NCBI GenBank assembly: GCA_022844225.1
Contig: JALHMC010000004.1
Span: forward strand, 1-64,000
DNA length: 64,000 bases
Source of the DNA: Hyphomicrobiaceae bacterium
GTDB taxonomy: Bacteria; Pseudomonadota; Alphaproteobacteria; Rhizobiales; Hyphomicrobiaceae
Direction of reading: 5' to 3'
Part shown: positions 1-7,856 of the stretch, in pieces
How the letters are laid out: the number at the start of each line of letters is the position of its first letter
Position numbering within the stretch: position 1 is the first letter of the stretch
Made by a program: the position numbers and the translations under genes
The notes under the pieces: generated by a model
What the model saw: only the letters and a program-made list of their open reading frames with translations
Databases searched by the model: none
Told to the model about the DNA's origin: nothing

Positions 1-46
1 CTATTCTCGGCGCCGGACGAGACCGATGTTGGGGCACCCGACGGCA

Positions 47-1207
47 ATGCGCGCGCTATGCCGTGATTGTTGCGAATGGCACGAGCACGGACGGGACTGC
101 TGCCCTGGCTGCGGCTCAGGGCGCTTGGTTCGGCATGCCGAGTTGGAGCGCCTCGCCATCGCGCACATCGACTGTGATGCGTTCTACGCCTCGGTCGAGA
201 AGCGGGATCGGCCGGAGCTGCGTTACGAGCCGTTGATCGTCGGGCATGCGGGCGGGCGCGGCGTGGTGACGACGGCGTGCTACATCGCGCGGACATTCGG
301 TGTGCGCTCGGCCATGGCGATGTTCCAGGCTCTTGAGCGGTGTCCCCATGCGACCGTCATTCCGCCGGACATGGCCAAGTACCGCGACGTCGGCCTCGCG
401 GTGCGCGAGATCTTCCGCGAGGCGACAGAAGTGATCGAGCCGGTCTCGCTGGACGAAGCGTATCTCGACCTATCGCCGGAATGCGTCATCGAGCCGATGC
501 CGGCGGCGCAGGCGCTGGCTTTGATCGCGCACCGGGTGGAATCCGAGATCGGGATCACAGTCTCGATCGGGCTCGCGCCGAACAAGCTGCTCGCCAAGCT
601 GGCCTCGGAACTACAAAAGCCGCGTGGGTTCTCGGTGATAGGGCAGTCGGAGGCACGGGCGTTCATGGCAGGGCTCGCGGTCTCGAAGATCAACGGCGTC
701 GGGCCGGCGACGGCAGAGCGGCTGAAGGCTGCGGGCATCGAGACGGTGGCCGATCTTCAGGGGATCAGCGAGGCGGAACTCGTCGGACGGCACGGAAAGT
801 TCGGGCGACGGCTCGCACGGTTCGCCGTCGGCGAGGACGACCGCGCGGTCACCCCCGACCGAGCGGCGAAATCGGTCTCGGCCGAGACCACGTTCCGGCG
901 CGACACGGGCTCTTTCGAGGAGCTGATGACCGCACTCGAGGCGCTGGTGCCGCGCGTCGCCGGCTCGCTGGCGCGCAAGGGGCTCGCCGGCTCGGCGGTG
1001 GTCGTCAAGCTCAAGACGGCCGGTTTCCAGATCGTCACGCGGACGCGGCGCCTCGCGAACCCGACCCAGCGTGCCGACGTGCTGCTCGAAGCCGCGCGCG
1101 CGATCGTCGAGAAGGAGGCCGACGGGCGGCTGTTCCGGCTCGCCGGCATCGGCGTGGATGGATTGGTGCCGGCGGCGGAGGGCGATCCGCCGGATCTGTT
1201 CGGATAG
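47..1207 (+). CDS. dinB: DNA polymerase IV (Y-family translesion polymerase)
   Basis: Y-family polymerase that copies past DNA lesions. The catalytic acidic residues lie in AHIDCDAFYAS (about residues 39-49) and SLDEAYLDLS (about 134-143). A helix-hairpin-helix (KINGVGPATAERL) and the little-finger region follow; total length 386 aa is normal. The N terminus adds a Cys cluster (C5, C8/C9, C18/C19, C22) that resembles the small zinc-ribbon preceding the polymerase core in many alphaproteobacterial DinB proteins. I chose the ATG at 47 because the protein then begins MRALCRDC, as I recall for relatives; an in-frame ATG at 26 would add seven residues. It stands alone, with the REP-rich spacer downstream. 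Confidence 0.93.
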   Translation: MRALCRDCCEWHEHGRDCCPGCGSGRLVRHAELERLAIAHIDCDAFYASVEKRDRPELRYEPLIVGHAGGRGVVTTACYIARTFGVRSAMAMFQALERCPHATVIPPDMAKYRDVGLAVREIFREATEVIEPVSLDEAYLDLSPECVIEPMPAAQALALIAHRVESEIGITVSIGLAPNKLLAKLASELQKPRGFSVIGQSEARAFMAGLAVSKINGVGPATAERLKAAGIETVADLQGISEAELVGRHGKFGRRLARFAVGEDDRAVTPDRAAKSVSAETTFRRDTGSFEELMTALEALVPRVAGSLARKGLAGSAVVVKLKTAGFQIVTRTRRLANPTQRADVLLEAARAIVEKEADGRLFRLAGIGVDGLVPAAEGDPPDLFG

Positions 1208-1633
1208 GGCGTTGGCAAGGCAGGTAGGGATGGTGCTACTGCCTGTTGCCCGGCCGCGCTCGCGAGCACTCCGGCACTGTCAAAGAGCACGGGGGGAGGA
1301 CGCCGTCCGGCCACCGCTTTTGATTTTGTGAGGCAGCCTCGTGGCGCCCTCCGACGATATTTTCGCATCCGCAGGAGCGCTCCCTGGGTTTGTCCCCGGC
1401 TCATTTCACCGCAATGCTTGACTTACGTAGTGGCGATCACCGCTCCAGAGGTCAGATACCGCCTCCTGCCCTCGCCCTCGGCACGCCTCGCGAAAACGAC
1501 CCGCGCGGACAGGATGGCGGAGAGAATACGCGAGGCCGGACGACCGGGGATAAGTTTGGGGGATGCGAAAAGCGATCCGAGCAATCCGAAACAGCGCCAA
1601 TGCTCTTCCGCTCGCCCGGCGATCCCCACCGAT
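1208..1633. other. spacer downstream of dinB, nothing recognised
   Basis: No convincing reading frame, RNA gene or terminator hairpin is seen between dinB and the first REP palindrome. Open frames here have no recognisable domains and no good ribosome binding sites. Confidence 0.5.
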
Positions 1634-2206
1634 GTCATCCCGGGCCTTGTGCCCGGGACCCATCGCGCTACGAGTTCGAGCGGCCGAAGTACGCCGAGCG
1701 TTTACAGCGCATTCCTCGCCATTCGCAACTGCGCAGCGTCCTACCCTAACGCACCGAGCAAGCTGAGAAATGGGTCCCGGTGACAAGCCCCGGGATGACA
1801 TTGAGAGAGACGATTGGAATGCGATCCGGCCCCATCGTCGCGGAGGAAGCGGACGCCGCCGACGTCCTATGAGGCCCAGACGTCGAAAGCCCCGTCATCC
1901 CCGCGAAGGCGGGGACCCACGTCGGGGACGAAGCGGTTACAATGCCGTCGTGGGTGCCGGGCGGAGTTCACCCCGGACCTGATCCGGGGCGGGCATGACG
2001 TGGAAGATGCGGGTGGAGGCCGCCTTGGCGGTCGCCGCCGCCACAGATGTCATCCCGGTGCTTGTCACCGGGACCCATCGCGCCTTAAGATCCGTCAACT
2101 GACATGGTCGCCATGCTGGCGGCGGATCACGCCGACGTGAGCAAGCTGAGAAATGGGTCCCGGTGACCCCGGCCTCCGCCGGGGCAGGCACGCACCGGGA
2201 TGACAA
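1634..2206. repeat. REP/BIME-like palindrome cluster
   Basis: At least six GC-rich palindromes of one family occur here. They lie at about 1634-1663 (forward, starting TGTCATCCCGGG and ending CCCGGGACCCAT), 1770-1800 (reverse), 1893-1921 (forward, CGTCATCCCCGCGAAGG core), 1967-1997 (reverse), 2046-2079 (forward) and 2151-2206 (reverse, with a nested second hairpin). The first and second, and the fifth and sixth, form two similar convergent pairs about 165 bp long. Both pairs end with the same flank, GAGCAAGCTGAGAAATGGGT, followed by CCCGGTGAC. This is the arrangement of bacterial interspersed mosaic elements. Further members lie inside coding sequence at 12928-12955 and 57312-57340. Confidence 0.85.
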
Positions 2207-2516
2207 AGAGAGAGCTATCGGCGCGGAGGGGGCTGGTTTGCGGAGGGAGCGGACATGCCGCATCACCGGCGACTTGATCCCCGACGGTCTCACGGAGATG
2301 TCGGCATACCCTCCAACCTCGACCGATGAGTAAGAAAATGGAGCGGGCCAGGGTACAAATGCAGATCAAAAAAAGCTATCGACTTGCAGTGCGTTGGCGT
2401 CAGCTGACGGGGAAACTGCGGAAGCTCCTAGACAACACGGTCGTTACAATCTTATCCTCCTCGATTTGTCACGTCTTCGTAGCTTGCATCGTCCGACAAC
2501 GACCGGAGAAAGAGCC

Positions 2517-2966
2517 ATGTACAATTTTTCGTTCGAACAGATGGCAGCCATATCCATAGCGTTCCAACGATACGAGGCTAAGTGCAATGGTGTAGTCGCA
2601 AACTTGGCACTTTTTCTTGGCGAGATGTATGATGATAAGTGCGAGATCGAGCTGGGAAACAAATCAAATCCCCACCATGTCGAGTACTTGCATTTGCGAT
2701 TGCCGCAGTACATCGGCACAATCGGCAACCATGCTAACCCACCGCGCCACGAGCCGTTCGAACCATTTTTATGGTTCGATCATGCAACTCCAACTTCTAA
2801 CAGGCGCAATGTTCAGAGCATCACCAATTACGACGGTTTCGGCGCCTACACGGCCACAATGATCAGATGCTTCGGCGTGCCGAGTCACAAAGCAAGCGTC
2901 CCATTGATCCCATTACTGCGCGAACGAGCCAAGTGGAGGGAGATTCTTCGCCCCTATAACGGTTAG
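2517..2966 (+). CDS. hypothetical protein, lower-GC islet
   Basis: A 149-residue protein (MYNFSFEQMAA...) that I do not recognise. The start at 2517 is supported by GGAGAAAG about 6 bases upstream; the frame is open further up but lacks a comparable site. The protein has no clear signal peptide or membrane segment. It contains a His/Pro/Phe-rich middle (around HHVEYLHLRLPQYIG and PPRHEPFEPFLWF). Base composition is visibly less GC-rich than the flanking genes and matches the downstream TIR gene, which suggests the two arrived together. Co-transcription is possible, but the 333-bp gap is large. Function unknown. Confidence 0.6.
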   Translation: MYNFSFEQMAAISIAFQRYEAKCNGVVANLALFLGEMYDDKCEIELGNKSNPHHVEYLHLRLPQYIGTIGNHANPPRHEPFEPFLWFDHATPTSNRRNVQSITNYDGFGAYTATMIRCFGVPSHKASVPLIPLLRERAKWREILRPYNG

Positions 2967-3299
2967 ATGATCGCAGCGCTGGCTCGCCGTCACTTGGGTT
3001 GTGTGCATGTCGCTACTTGGGATTGATCATCAGTGTCGGCTCGACTGCCGAAAGCGGCAGCGACTACCATGCCGATATGCACCCGACGATGAGTGGGTGC
3101 CGACGTCCGCATCTGTTGACAACATGTGCTTGCCGCCTATCGATGCCGCTCTGGGCTGTATGATGAGAAGAGACTTCGGATCGCCCGAGATAGCTACATA
3201 TCGCAGATCGCTTCTGCGGAATATCGCTGCGACTTGCCAATTCGTCAAGCGGTTCAGACTAGCCTAGGATCAATCAAAAATCAAAATTCAGAGGCGGGA
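2967..3299. other. spacer between the two islet genes
   Basis: No supported gene. A short open frame at 3001-3267 has no ribosome binding site and no recognisable features. The stretch is likely to hold the promoter of the TIR gene, but no clear -35/-10 pair can be pointed out. Confidence 0.4.
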
Positions 3300-3980
3300 A
3301 TGGCGAAATATCGACGGACATATGAGCGGATTTTTGTGGACGAGCTAAGCCGCCTGGCTGGCCAGAATGGTGGCACTGTCAGAAATCCAAAACTACGTGA
3401 GACACTCAAGTGGGATGAGTCTCGCTACAATCGGATAAAGACCCAATTAGTCGAAAGCAATCAAATATTGTTGGGCAAGGGGCAGGGCGGGAGCGTAGGA
3501 TTGCCGCAAACAAAGAAATCGCATAAATTGAAGCTGTTTATTTCATATAGCCATGCCGACGAGAACCTTAAGGACAAGCTGACTCATCACCTTGGCCCTC
3601 TAAAGCGACTTCACTTAATCGAAACGTGGAGCGACAGAAATATAAAGGCAGGGGACAATTGGGGTGATGAGATCTCCAAGGAATTAGAAACGGCGGACAT
3701 CGTTCTTCTACTGGTTAGCATTGATTTTATAAACTCAAAATATTGCTACGACATTGAGCTTGAGCGCGCGCTTGAACGAAGCGATGAAGGTTCTGCCATC
3801 GTTATCCCGGTTATTTTGCGCGCCTGTCTTTGGCAGGGCGCTCCGTTCTCCAAGCTTCAGGCGTTGCCGAAAGATGCCAAGGCGGTGACCTCTTGGAGCG
3901 ATCAGGATGAGGCCTTCGCCAATGTAGCCGATGGAATAAAGCAAGCGGCAGAGCGTCTGATCGCATCGAGGATTGACTAA
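3300..3980 (+). CDS. winged-helix/TIR-domain protein
   Basis: 226-residue protein in two parts. Residues 1-66 resemble the winged-helix modules that precede defence effectors (LKWDESRYNRIKTQL then LLGKGQGGSV). Residues about 77-222 are a TIR domain: FISYSHADENLKDKL, then WSDRNIKAGDNWGDEI, then LVSIDFINSKYCYDIELERAL, where E153 is the likely catalytic NAD-cleaving Glu. Many bacterial TIR domains hydrolyse NAD in anti-phage immunity; a defence role here is inference. The ATG at 3300 follows GAGGCGGGA; upstream in-frame codons lack a site. Base composition is lower in GC than the surroundings, consistent with horizontal transfer. No STING, SIR2 or CBASS partner is visible beside it. Confidence 0.8.
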   Translation: MAKYRRTYERIFVDELSRLAGQNGGTVRNPKLRETLKWDESRYNRIKTQLVESNQILLGKGQGGSVGLPQTKKSHKLKLFISYSHADENLKDKLTHHLGPLKRLHLIETWSDRNIKAGDNWGDEISKELETADIVLLLVSIDFINSKYCYDIELERALERSDEGSAIVIPVILRACLWQGAPFSKLQALPKDAKAVTSWSDQDEAFANVADGIKQAAERLIASRID

Positions 3981-4123
3981 AATAGCGGCCCGTTTTTGCT
4001 CGCTACTAAGATTGAGCACGACGCGATGCTCCTGCCAACGGACGCGGGGCCGAGCCGATGAATTTCTTGCTGGCTACTGCCATGTCGATGTCCGCTCCTG
4101 CATCATCACACAAAAAGGAGGGG

Positions 4124-4185
4124 GTTTGGGGGACACGTCCCCCAAACGGGTTCGGGTCCATGACCCGATCGCGCCGGAGGCGCGA
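4124..4185. repeat. three consecutive GC-rich hairpins
   Basis: A perfect 24-bp palindrome (4124-4147, arms GTTTGGGGGAC and GTCCCCCAAAC) is followed by two smaller perfect hairpins at 4153-4167 (CGGGTC/GACCCG) and 4169-4185 (TCGCGCC/GGCGCGA). They lie between the convergent TIR and hydrolase genes. They lack a T-tract, so an ordinary intrinsic terminator is not obvious. They may be a REP variant or a transcript-end structure. Confidence 0.6.
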
Positions 4186-4261
4186 CCTGCGGCGGCGATG
4201 GTGACGGCACCACCGCCACGATGTCTGGACGTGGCGGTGCGCCGACCACCCGCTCAGCGCC

Positions 4262-5011
4262 TCACCTCGGCGTATTGGCCCGCAGGAAGGTCCGCAGATG
4301 CCGGACGGCGAGGGTGACGCGGGCCTTGGGTTCTTTCCAGGGGAAGAACGTCATCTGCGCGTTGGGGGCGAGCATGGCGGATTCCTCGGCGGGGCCGTAG
4401 GGGTGCGCCTCGGTGTCGTCCGGCATGACGAGGACCGGCGTCTTTACCGTGCGCACGAAATCGCGCGTCACGCTGAACACGAAGTCGTTGTTCTCGAAGT
4501 ACATCTTCTTGAGGAAATCCGAGCACATCTCCATGGTGACGTCGGGCCGCTTCTCGGAGAGCGTCGGCGCCCAGTTCTTCATGTTGTTGCGATAGAAGAG
4601 ATCCGGCACTTCGGCACGGAAGCCGCTCGGCGTTGCGGGGACGGCCGCGACCACGCGCTCGGGTGCGCGCTTCAGCATGTTCCAGATGAAGGGGCCGCCA
4701 ATGCAGAAGCCGATCACCAGGAACTTGTCGATGCCGAGATGATCCATCAGGCCGAGCTGGTCGTCGCAATAGCTGTCCCAGGGACGGTTTACCTCGACGG
4801 GGCCCGAGGACTTGCCGCCGATGGCGTTGCGGAGGTCCATGGTGATGCAGCGGAACTCGTCCGAGAGCTCGGTCATCGGGTTGAAGGGGGTGCGCGTCGA
4901 TAGATACTCGATGTTCGCGTTCAACCCGCCTCCCGGAATGACCAGCAAGGGAAAGCCGGAGCCGGCCTCCTCGTAGTAGATCTCGACGGACCCTCTCTTG
5001 TAGACGGGCAT
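4262..5011 (-). CDS. alpha/beta hydrolase with Cys in the nucleophile elbow
   Basis: 249-residue alpha/beta-hydrolase fold protein. The oxyanion-hole segment is VIPGGGLN, and the nucleophile elbow reads GFCIGG with Cys at position 103 instead of the usual Ser, as in dienelactone hydrolases. A late Asp (PDDTEAH) may complete the triad. The start at 5011 follows GAGGAAG at good spacing; a longer in-frame reading to 5101 lacks family similarity. It lies 123 bp downstream of the GNAT gene on the same strand and could share its transcript. The substrate is unknown. Confidence 0.82.
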   Translation of the reverse strand: MPVYKRGSVEIYYEEAGSGFPLLVIPGGGLNANIEYLSTRTPFNPMTELSDEFRCITMDLRNAIGGKSSGPVEVNRPWDSYCDDQLGLMDHLGIDKFLVIGFCIGGPFIWNMLKRAPERVVAAVPATPSGFRAEVPDLFYRNNMKNWAPTLSEKRPDVTMEMCSDFLKKMYFENNDFVFSVTRDFVRTVKTPVLVMPDDTEAHPYGPAEESAMLAPNAQMTFFPWKEPKARVTLAVRHLRTFLRANTPR

Positions 5012-5134
5012 GGCGGGCTTCCTCGGGTGGGCTGGTTGATCGTTGCCGCCGAAGTGGGCGGTCCAGCCCCAGTGTAGGGCCAAGCGGGGCCCGGCTGCCA
5101 ACCCCTCGATCGCAGGGGCGCCATCCGATCGCCA

Positions 5135-5602
5135 TCAGTGGCTGGGCACGAGCCGTTTGCTCATGTAGACGGCGATGCCGAGAGGGCCGGCGTCCTCGCG
5201 CCGATCCTCGCGATAGCCGCGCCGGGTGTAGAGTGCGATGTTCGTCTCCATTCGACCGTTGGTGTAGAGGCGCATCTCCATCAGGCCGAGTGATCGGGCA
5301 ACCTCCTCGGCATGGATAAGGAGGCGGCTGCCCAGACCCTGGCCGTGCCGGTCCGGGTGGACGGCGATGTTCTCGATCAGGAGATGGTCGGCGTGCGGGA
5401 TCATCTCGATGAGGGCGAGCAGACTTCCGCCGTCTTCGTAGAGGTCGACCAGATGCTCGGTGACGGCGCGATCGTAGTCAGCGGTCATCGGGCGTGGCTC
5501 GCGGCCGACGACGGGAACCCATTTGGCGTAGGCTTCGCGGGTGAGCGCGCGCACGGCGGCGGCGTCGGCGGGCATGGCCCGCCGAAGGGTGAAGTCGGAC
5601 AT
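5135..5602 (-). CDS. GNAT-family N-acetyltransferase
   Basis: 155-residue GNAT protein that transfers an acetyl group from acetyl-CoA to an unidentified amine. The acetyl-CoA-binding motif is IENIAVHPDRHGQGLGSRLL (residues about 76-95), followed by the motif B segment ALYTRRGYRED. The start codon lies 21 bases after the argC stop, so it is probably co-transcribed with argC and controlled by the same leader. A role linked to arginine metabolism is possible but not shown. Confidence 0.87.
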   Translation of the reverse strand: MSDFTLRRAMPADAAAVRALTREAYAKWVPVVGREPRPMTADYDRAVTEHLVDLYEDGGSLLALIEMIPHADHLLIENIAVHPDRHGQGLGSRLLIHAEEVARSLGLMEMRLYTNGRMETNIALYTRRGYREDRREDAGPLGIAVYMSKRLVPSH

Positions 5603-5623
5603 GGGGCGTCTCTCAGGTCAGGG

Positions 5624-6610
5624 TCAGCTTTCGACGCCGAGCATCAGGCAGAGGTTCTGGACGGCGGCGCCGGCGGCGCCCTTGCCGAGGTTGTCGAGGC
5701 GGGCGACGAGCACCGCCTGGCGGTGCTTGTCGCTGCCGAAGACGCGCAGCTCCAGCATGTCGGTGTCGTTCAGGGCGAGCGCGTCGAGGCGGCCGCCCTT
5801 GGACGATGGGTCGTCGGCCTTGATCACCTTGACGAGCTTGCAACCCTCGTAATGTGCCTCGAGGCAGGCTTCGAGGTCGCGGGCCGAGGGCTTGCCGGGC
5901 AGCGTGTCCAGATGGAGGGGCACCGAGACGAGCATGCCCTTGAAGTAATTGCCGACGCTCGGGACGAAGATCGGGCGGCGGGTGAGACCCGAGTAGAGCT
6001 GCAACTCGGGCACGTGCTTGTGTTCGAGGCCGAGGCCGTAAAGTTCGAAGAGGGGCGCGGTGCCCTTGTCGTAGGTCTCGATCATGGACTTGCCGCCGCC
6101 CGAATAGCCGGAGACGGCATTGACGGTAACGGGGTAGTCGGCGGGCATCAGTCCGGCGGCGACGAGCGGCCGGATGAGGCCGATGCCGCCGGTGGGGTAG
6201 CAGCCGGGGTTGGCAACGCGCTTCGAGGCCTTGACGGTGGCGGCCTGGGCCTTGTCCATCTCGGGAAAGCCATAGGTCCAGCCATCGGCGATGCGGTGAG
6301 CGGTCGACGCGTCGACGATGCGCGGTCCCTTGGTGCCGAGCTCGTCGGCCAGAGCCGTCGCCTCCTTGGCGGCGTCGTCGGGGAGGCAGAGGACGACGAG
6401 GTCGACGTCGGCCATCAGTGCCTGCCGGGCCTTGGGGTCCTTGCGCTTCTCGGGGTCAATGGATTTCACCTCGACGGAGGGCAATTTGGCCAGGCGCTCA
6501 CGGATCTCGAGGCCGGTGGTGCCAGCCTCGCCGTCGATGAAAATGGCGGGACGGGTGCGGTTGTGGCCGAGGGGCGAGGAGGCAGTTGCGGAGGCGGTGG
6601 TGGCAGTCAT
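5624..6610 (-). CDS. argC: N-acetyl-gamma-glutamyl-phosphate reductase
   Basis: Third enzyme of arginine synthesis: NADPH-dependent reduction of N-acetylglutamyl-5-phosphate to the semialdehyde. 328 residues, type-2 ArgC: nucleotide-binding start FIDGEAGTTGLEI, DASTAHR, catalytic C137 in NPGCYPTGG, then SGYSGGGK. The ATG at 6610 is preceded by CGGAGCC. A longer open frame to 6670 runs into the terminator and is rejected. The gene sits about 50 bases after a terminator hairpin that is itself preceded by an Arg-rich leader ORF, so it is probably controlled by attenuation. Confidence 0.95.
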   Translation of the reverse strand: MTATTASATASSPLGHNRTRPAIFIDGEAGTTGLEIRERLAKLPSVEVKSIDPEKRKDPKARQALMADVDLVVLCLPDDAAKEATALADELGTKGPRIVDASTAHRIADGWTYGFPEMDKAQAATVKASKRVANPGCYPTGGIGLIRPLVAAGLMPADYPVTVNAVSGYSGGGKSMIETYDKGTAPLFELYGLGLEHKHVPELQLYSGLTRRPIFVPSVGNYFKGMLVSVPLHLDTLPGKPSARDLEACLEAHYEGCKLVKVIKADDPSSKGGRLDALALNDTDMLELRVFGSDKHRQAVLVARLDNLGKGAAGAAVQNLCLMLGVES

Positions 6611-6663
6611 GGCAGGCTCCGGAACGATGGGCTCGGGTGGGATGAGTGTGTGGCGGGGGCCAT

Positions 6664-6695
6664 AAAACAAAAAAGCCGCGCTCCGGGCGCGGCTT
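6664..6695 (-). terminator. intrinsic terminator (attenuator) in the argC leader
   Basis: Read on the minus strand, a perfect 9-bp stem AAGCCGCGC/GCGCGGCTT (plus 6673-6681 and 6687-6695, 5-base loop) is followed by TTTT-G-TTTT. It lies between the leader peptide stop and argC, where it would stop transcription before the structural gene. Its 5' arm carries CCGCGC, which can alternatively pair with GCGCGG inside the leader ORF (plus 6735-6740), giving a plausible antiterminator. Confidence 0.88.
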
Positions 6696-6725
6696 CGACG
6701 ATGGAGGGGTGCGATCAGGCAGCCG

Positions 6726-6788
6726 TCATCGGATCCGCGCGCGGAGGCGGCAGCGACGTCGGCGGAGGCTGGTCGTCAGATGGTTCAT
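6726..6788 (-). CDS. arginine-rich leader peptide of argC
   Basis: A 20-codon ORF starting ATG AAC CAT CTG and ending in TGA. Eight of its last twelve residues are Arg (positions 9-12, 14, 16, 18 and 20), including four consecutive Arg codons. It lies about 30 bases before the terminator hairpin that precedes argC. This is the classical layout of an amino-acid attenuator: ribosomes stall on Arg codons when charged tRNA-Arg is scarce. No good Shine-Dalgarno precedes the ATG. The predicted transcription start is only 1-3 bases upstream, so it would be translated as a nearly leaderless message, as reported for the rhizobial trp leader. Expression is inferred. Confidence 0.82.
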   Translation of the reverse strand: MNHLTTSLRRRRCRLRARIR

Positions 6789-6796
6789 GGGGCGAG

Positions 6797-6826
6797 CTTA
6801 TGGGGTGGAGCGGGGACTTGTGTCAA
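6797..6826 (-). promoter_or_regulatory. promoter of the argC leader
   Basis: On the minus strand a perfect TTGACA (plus 6821-6826) is followed after 18 bases by CATAAG (plus 6797-6802), a 4/6 match to TATAAT. Transcription would start near 6789-6791, directly before the leader ATG at 6788. Confidence 0.65.
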
Positions 6827-6944
6827 TCGGTTTTAGGTCAGTCGAAGCAAGGGGGCGAAGCGAGACGGTTGCATGAGGCTCGTCCGGCGGGCCAACATGG
6901 CCTAAGAGATGCGACTTTCAGCAAGACACCGGAGCCCGCCCGAC

Positions 6945-7856
6945 ATGGCCGACGAGATCCCGTTCCGCAAGGAAATGAACTTCGAGTACGGCGTGCCGCG
7001 GGAGCTCTTTCCGGGGGTGACGCGGATCGTCGCCAACAATCCGGGGCCGTTCACGTTCAAGGGCACGAATACCTATCTGCTCGGGCAAGGCCGCGACCTC
7101 GCGCTGGTCGATCCCGGACCGGAGGATGCCGCGCATCTCGATGCAATCCTGCGGGCGACGCAGGGCAAGCGGATCGCGAGCATCATCATCACGCACACGC
7201 ATCGCGACCACATTGATGGACTGCCGGCGCTGAAGGCGAAAACCGGGGCGAAGGTCTACGGTTACGGGCGCAAGGCGCGTAACCCGGGCGCCAAGGTGGC
7301 GAGCCCGGCGGGAGGCGAGGCCAACGACGAGGATTTCGTGCCGGACGTCCCGCTGGAGGATGGAAGCCGCTTCGAAGGCGAGGGATTCGCGCTGACCGCG
7401 CTGCATACGCCCGGCCATGCGCCGGATCACCTCTGCTTTGCAATCGAGGGCACCGGCATCCTGCTCTCGGGCGATCACGTCATGGGATGGAACACGTCGG
7501 TCGTGGCGCCGCCGGACGGCAACATGGTCGCCTACATGAACTCCCTCGACAAGCTGATGGTGCGCGACGACTCGGTGTTTCTGCCCGGACATGGGGGGCG
7601 CATCGAGCAGCCGCAACGCGTGGTGAAGGCCTTCATCGTGCACCGCCGGATGCGCGAGCAGGCCATTCTCGATTGCATCAAGGGCGGGGCGACGACTATT
7701 GCGGCGGTCGTCGAGGCTGTTTATCGCGGTCTCGATCCGCGGCTCGTGAGGGCTGCGTCGCTGTCTGTTGCTGCTCACGTCGAGAGCCTGGTTGAGCGCG
7801 GCCTTGTTTCTGCTTCTGGCCCCGTAGCGCAACCGGATCGGCTTTCCCCCGTCTAG
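6945..7856 (+). CDS. MBL-fold metallo-hydrolase (LACTB2-like)
   Basis: 303-residue metallo-beta-lactamase-fold hydrolase. The zinc ligands are HTHRDH (about residues 85-90), then the His of HTPGHAPDHL, the Asp of LLSGDHVMGW, and the His of PGHGG. A C-terminal winged-helix-like region follows, as in LACTB2/RNase-Z-like hydrolases. The ATG at 6945 follows GGAGCCCGCCCGAC; a longer reading from 6909 is less likely. The last 161 bases overlap the convergent DUF1499 gene on the other strand. Confidence 0.9.
   Translation: MADEIPFRKEMNFEYGVPRELFPGVTRIVANNPGPFTFKGTNTYLLGQGRDLALVDPGPEDAAHLDAILRATQGKRIASIIITHTHRDHIDGLPALKAKTGAKVYGYGRKARNPGAKVASPAGGEANDEDFVPDVPLEDGSRFEGEGFALTALHTPGHAPDHLCFAIEGTGILLSGDHVMGWNTSVVAPPDGNMVAYMNSLDKLMVRDDSVFLPGHGGRIEQPQRVVKAFIVHRRMREQAILDCIKGGATTIAAVVEAVYRGLDPRLVRAASLSVAAHVESLVERGLVSASGPVAQPDRLSPV

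Noticed and set aside
1634-2206. CRISPR-like repetition
   Set aside because: Repeats are palindromic, alternate in orientation and have irregular spacing; there are no regular spacers or cas genes.
3001-3267. 88-codon open frame between the two islet genes
   Set aside because: No ribosome binding site, odd composition and no recognisable features.
5312-7216. Very long plus-strand open frame opposite the GNAT and argC genes
   Set aside because: It is the antisense shadow of argC and the GNAT gene, a consequence of high GC; it has no domain and crosses the attenuator and the MBL start.
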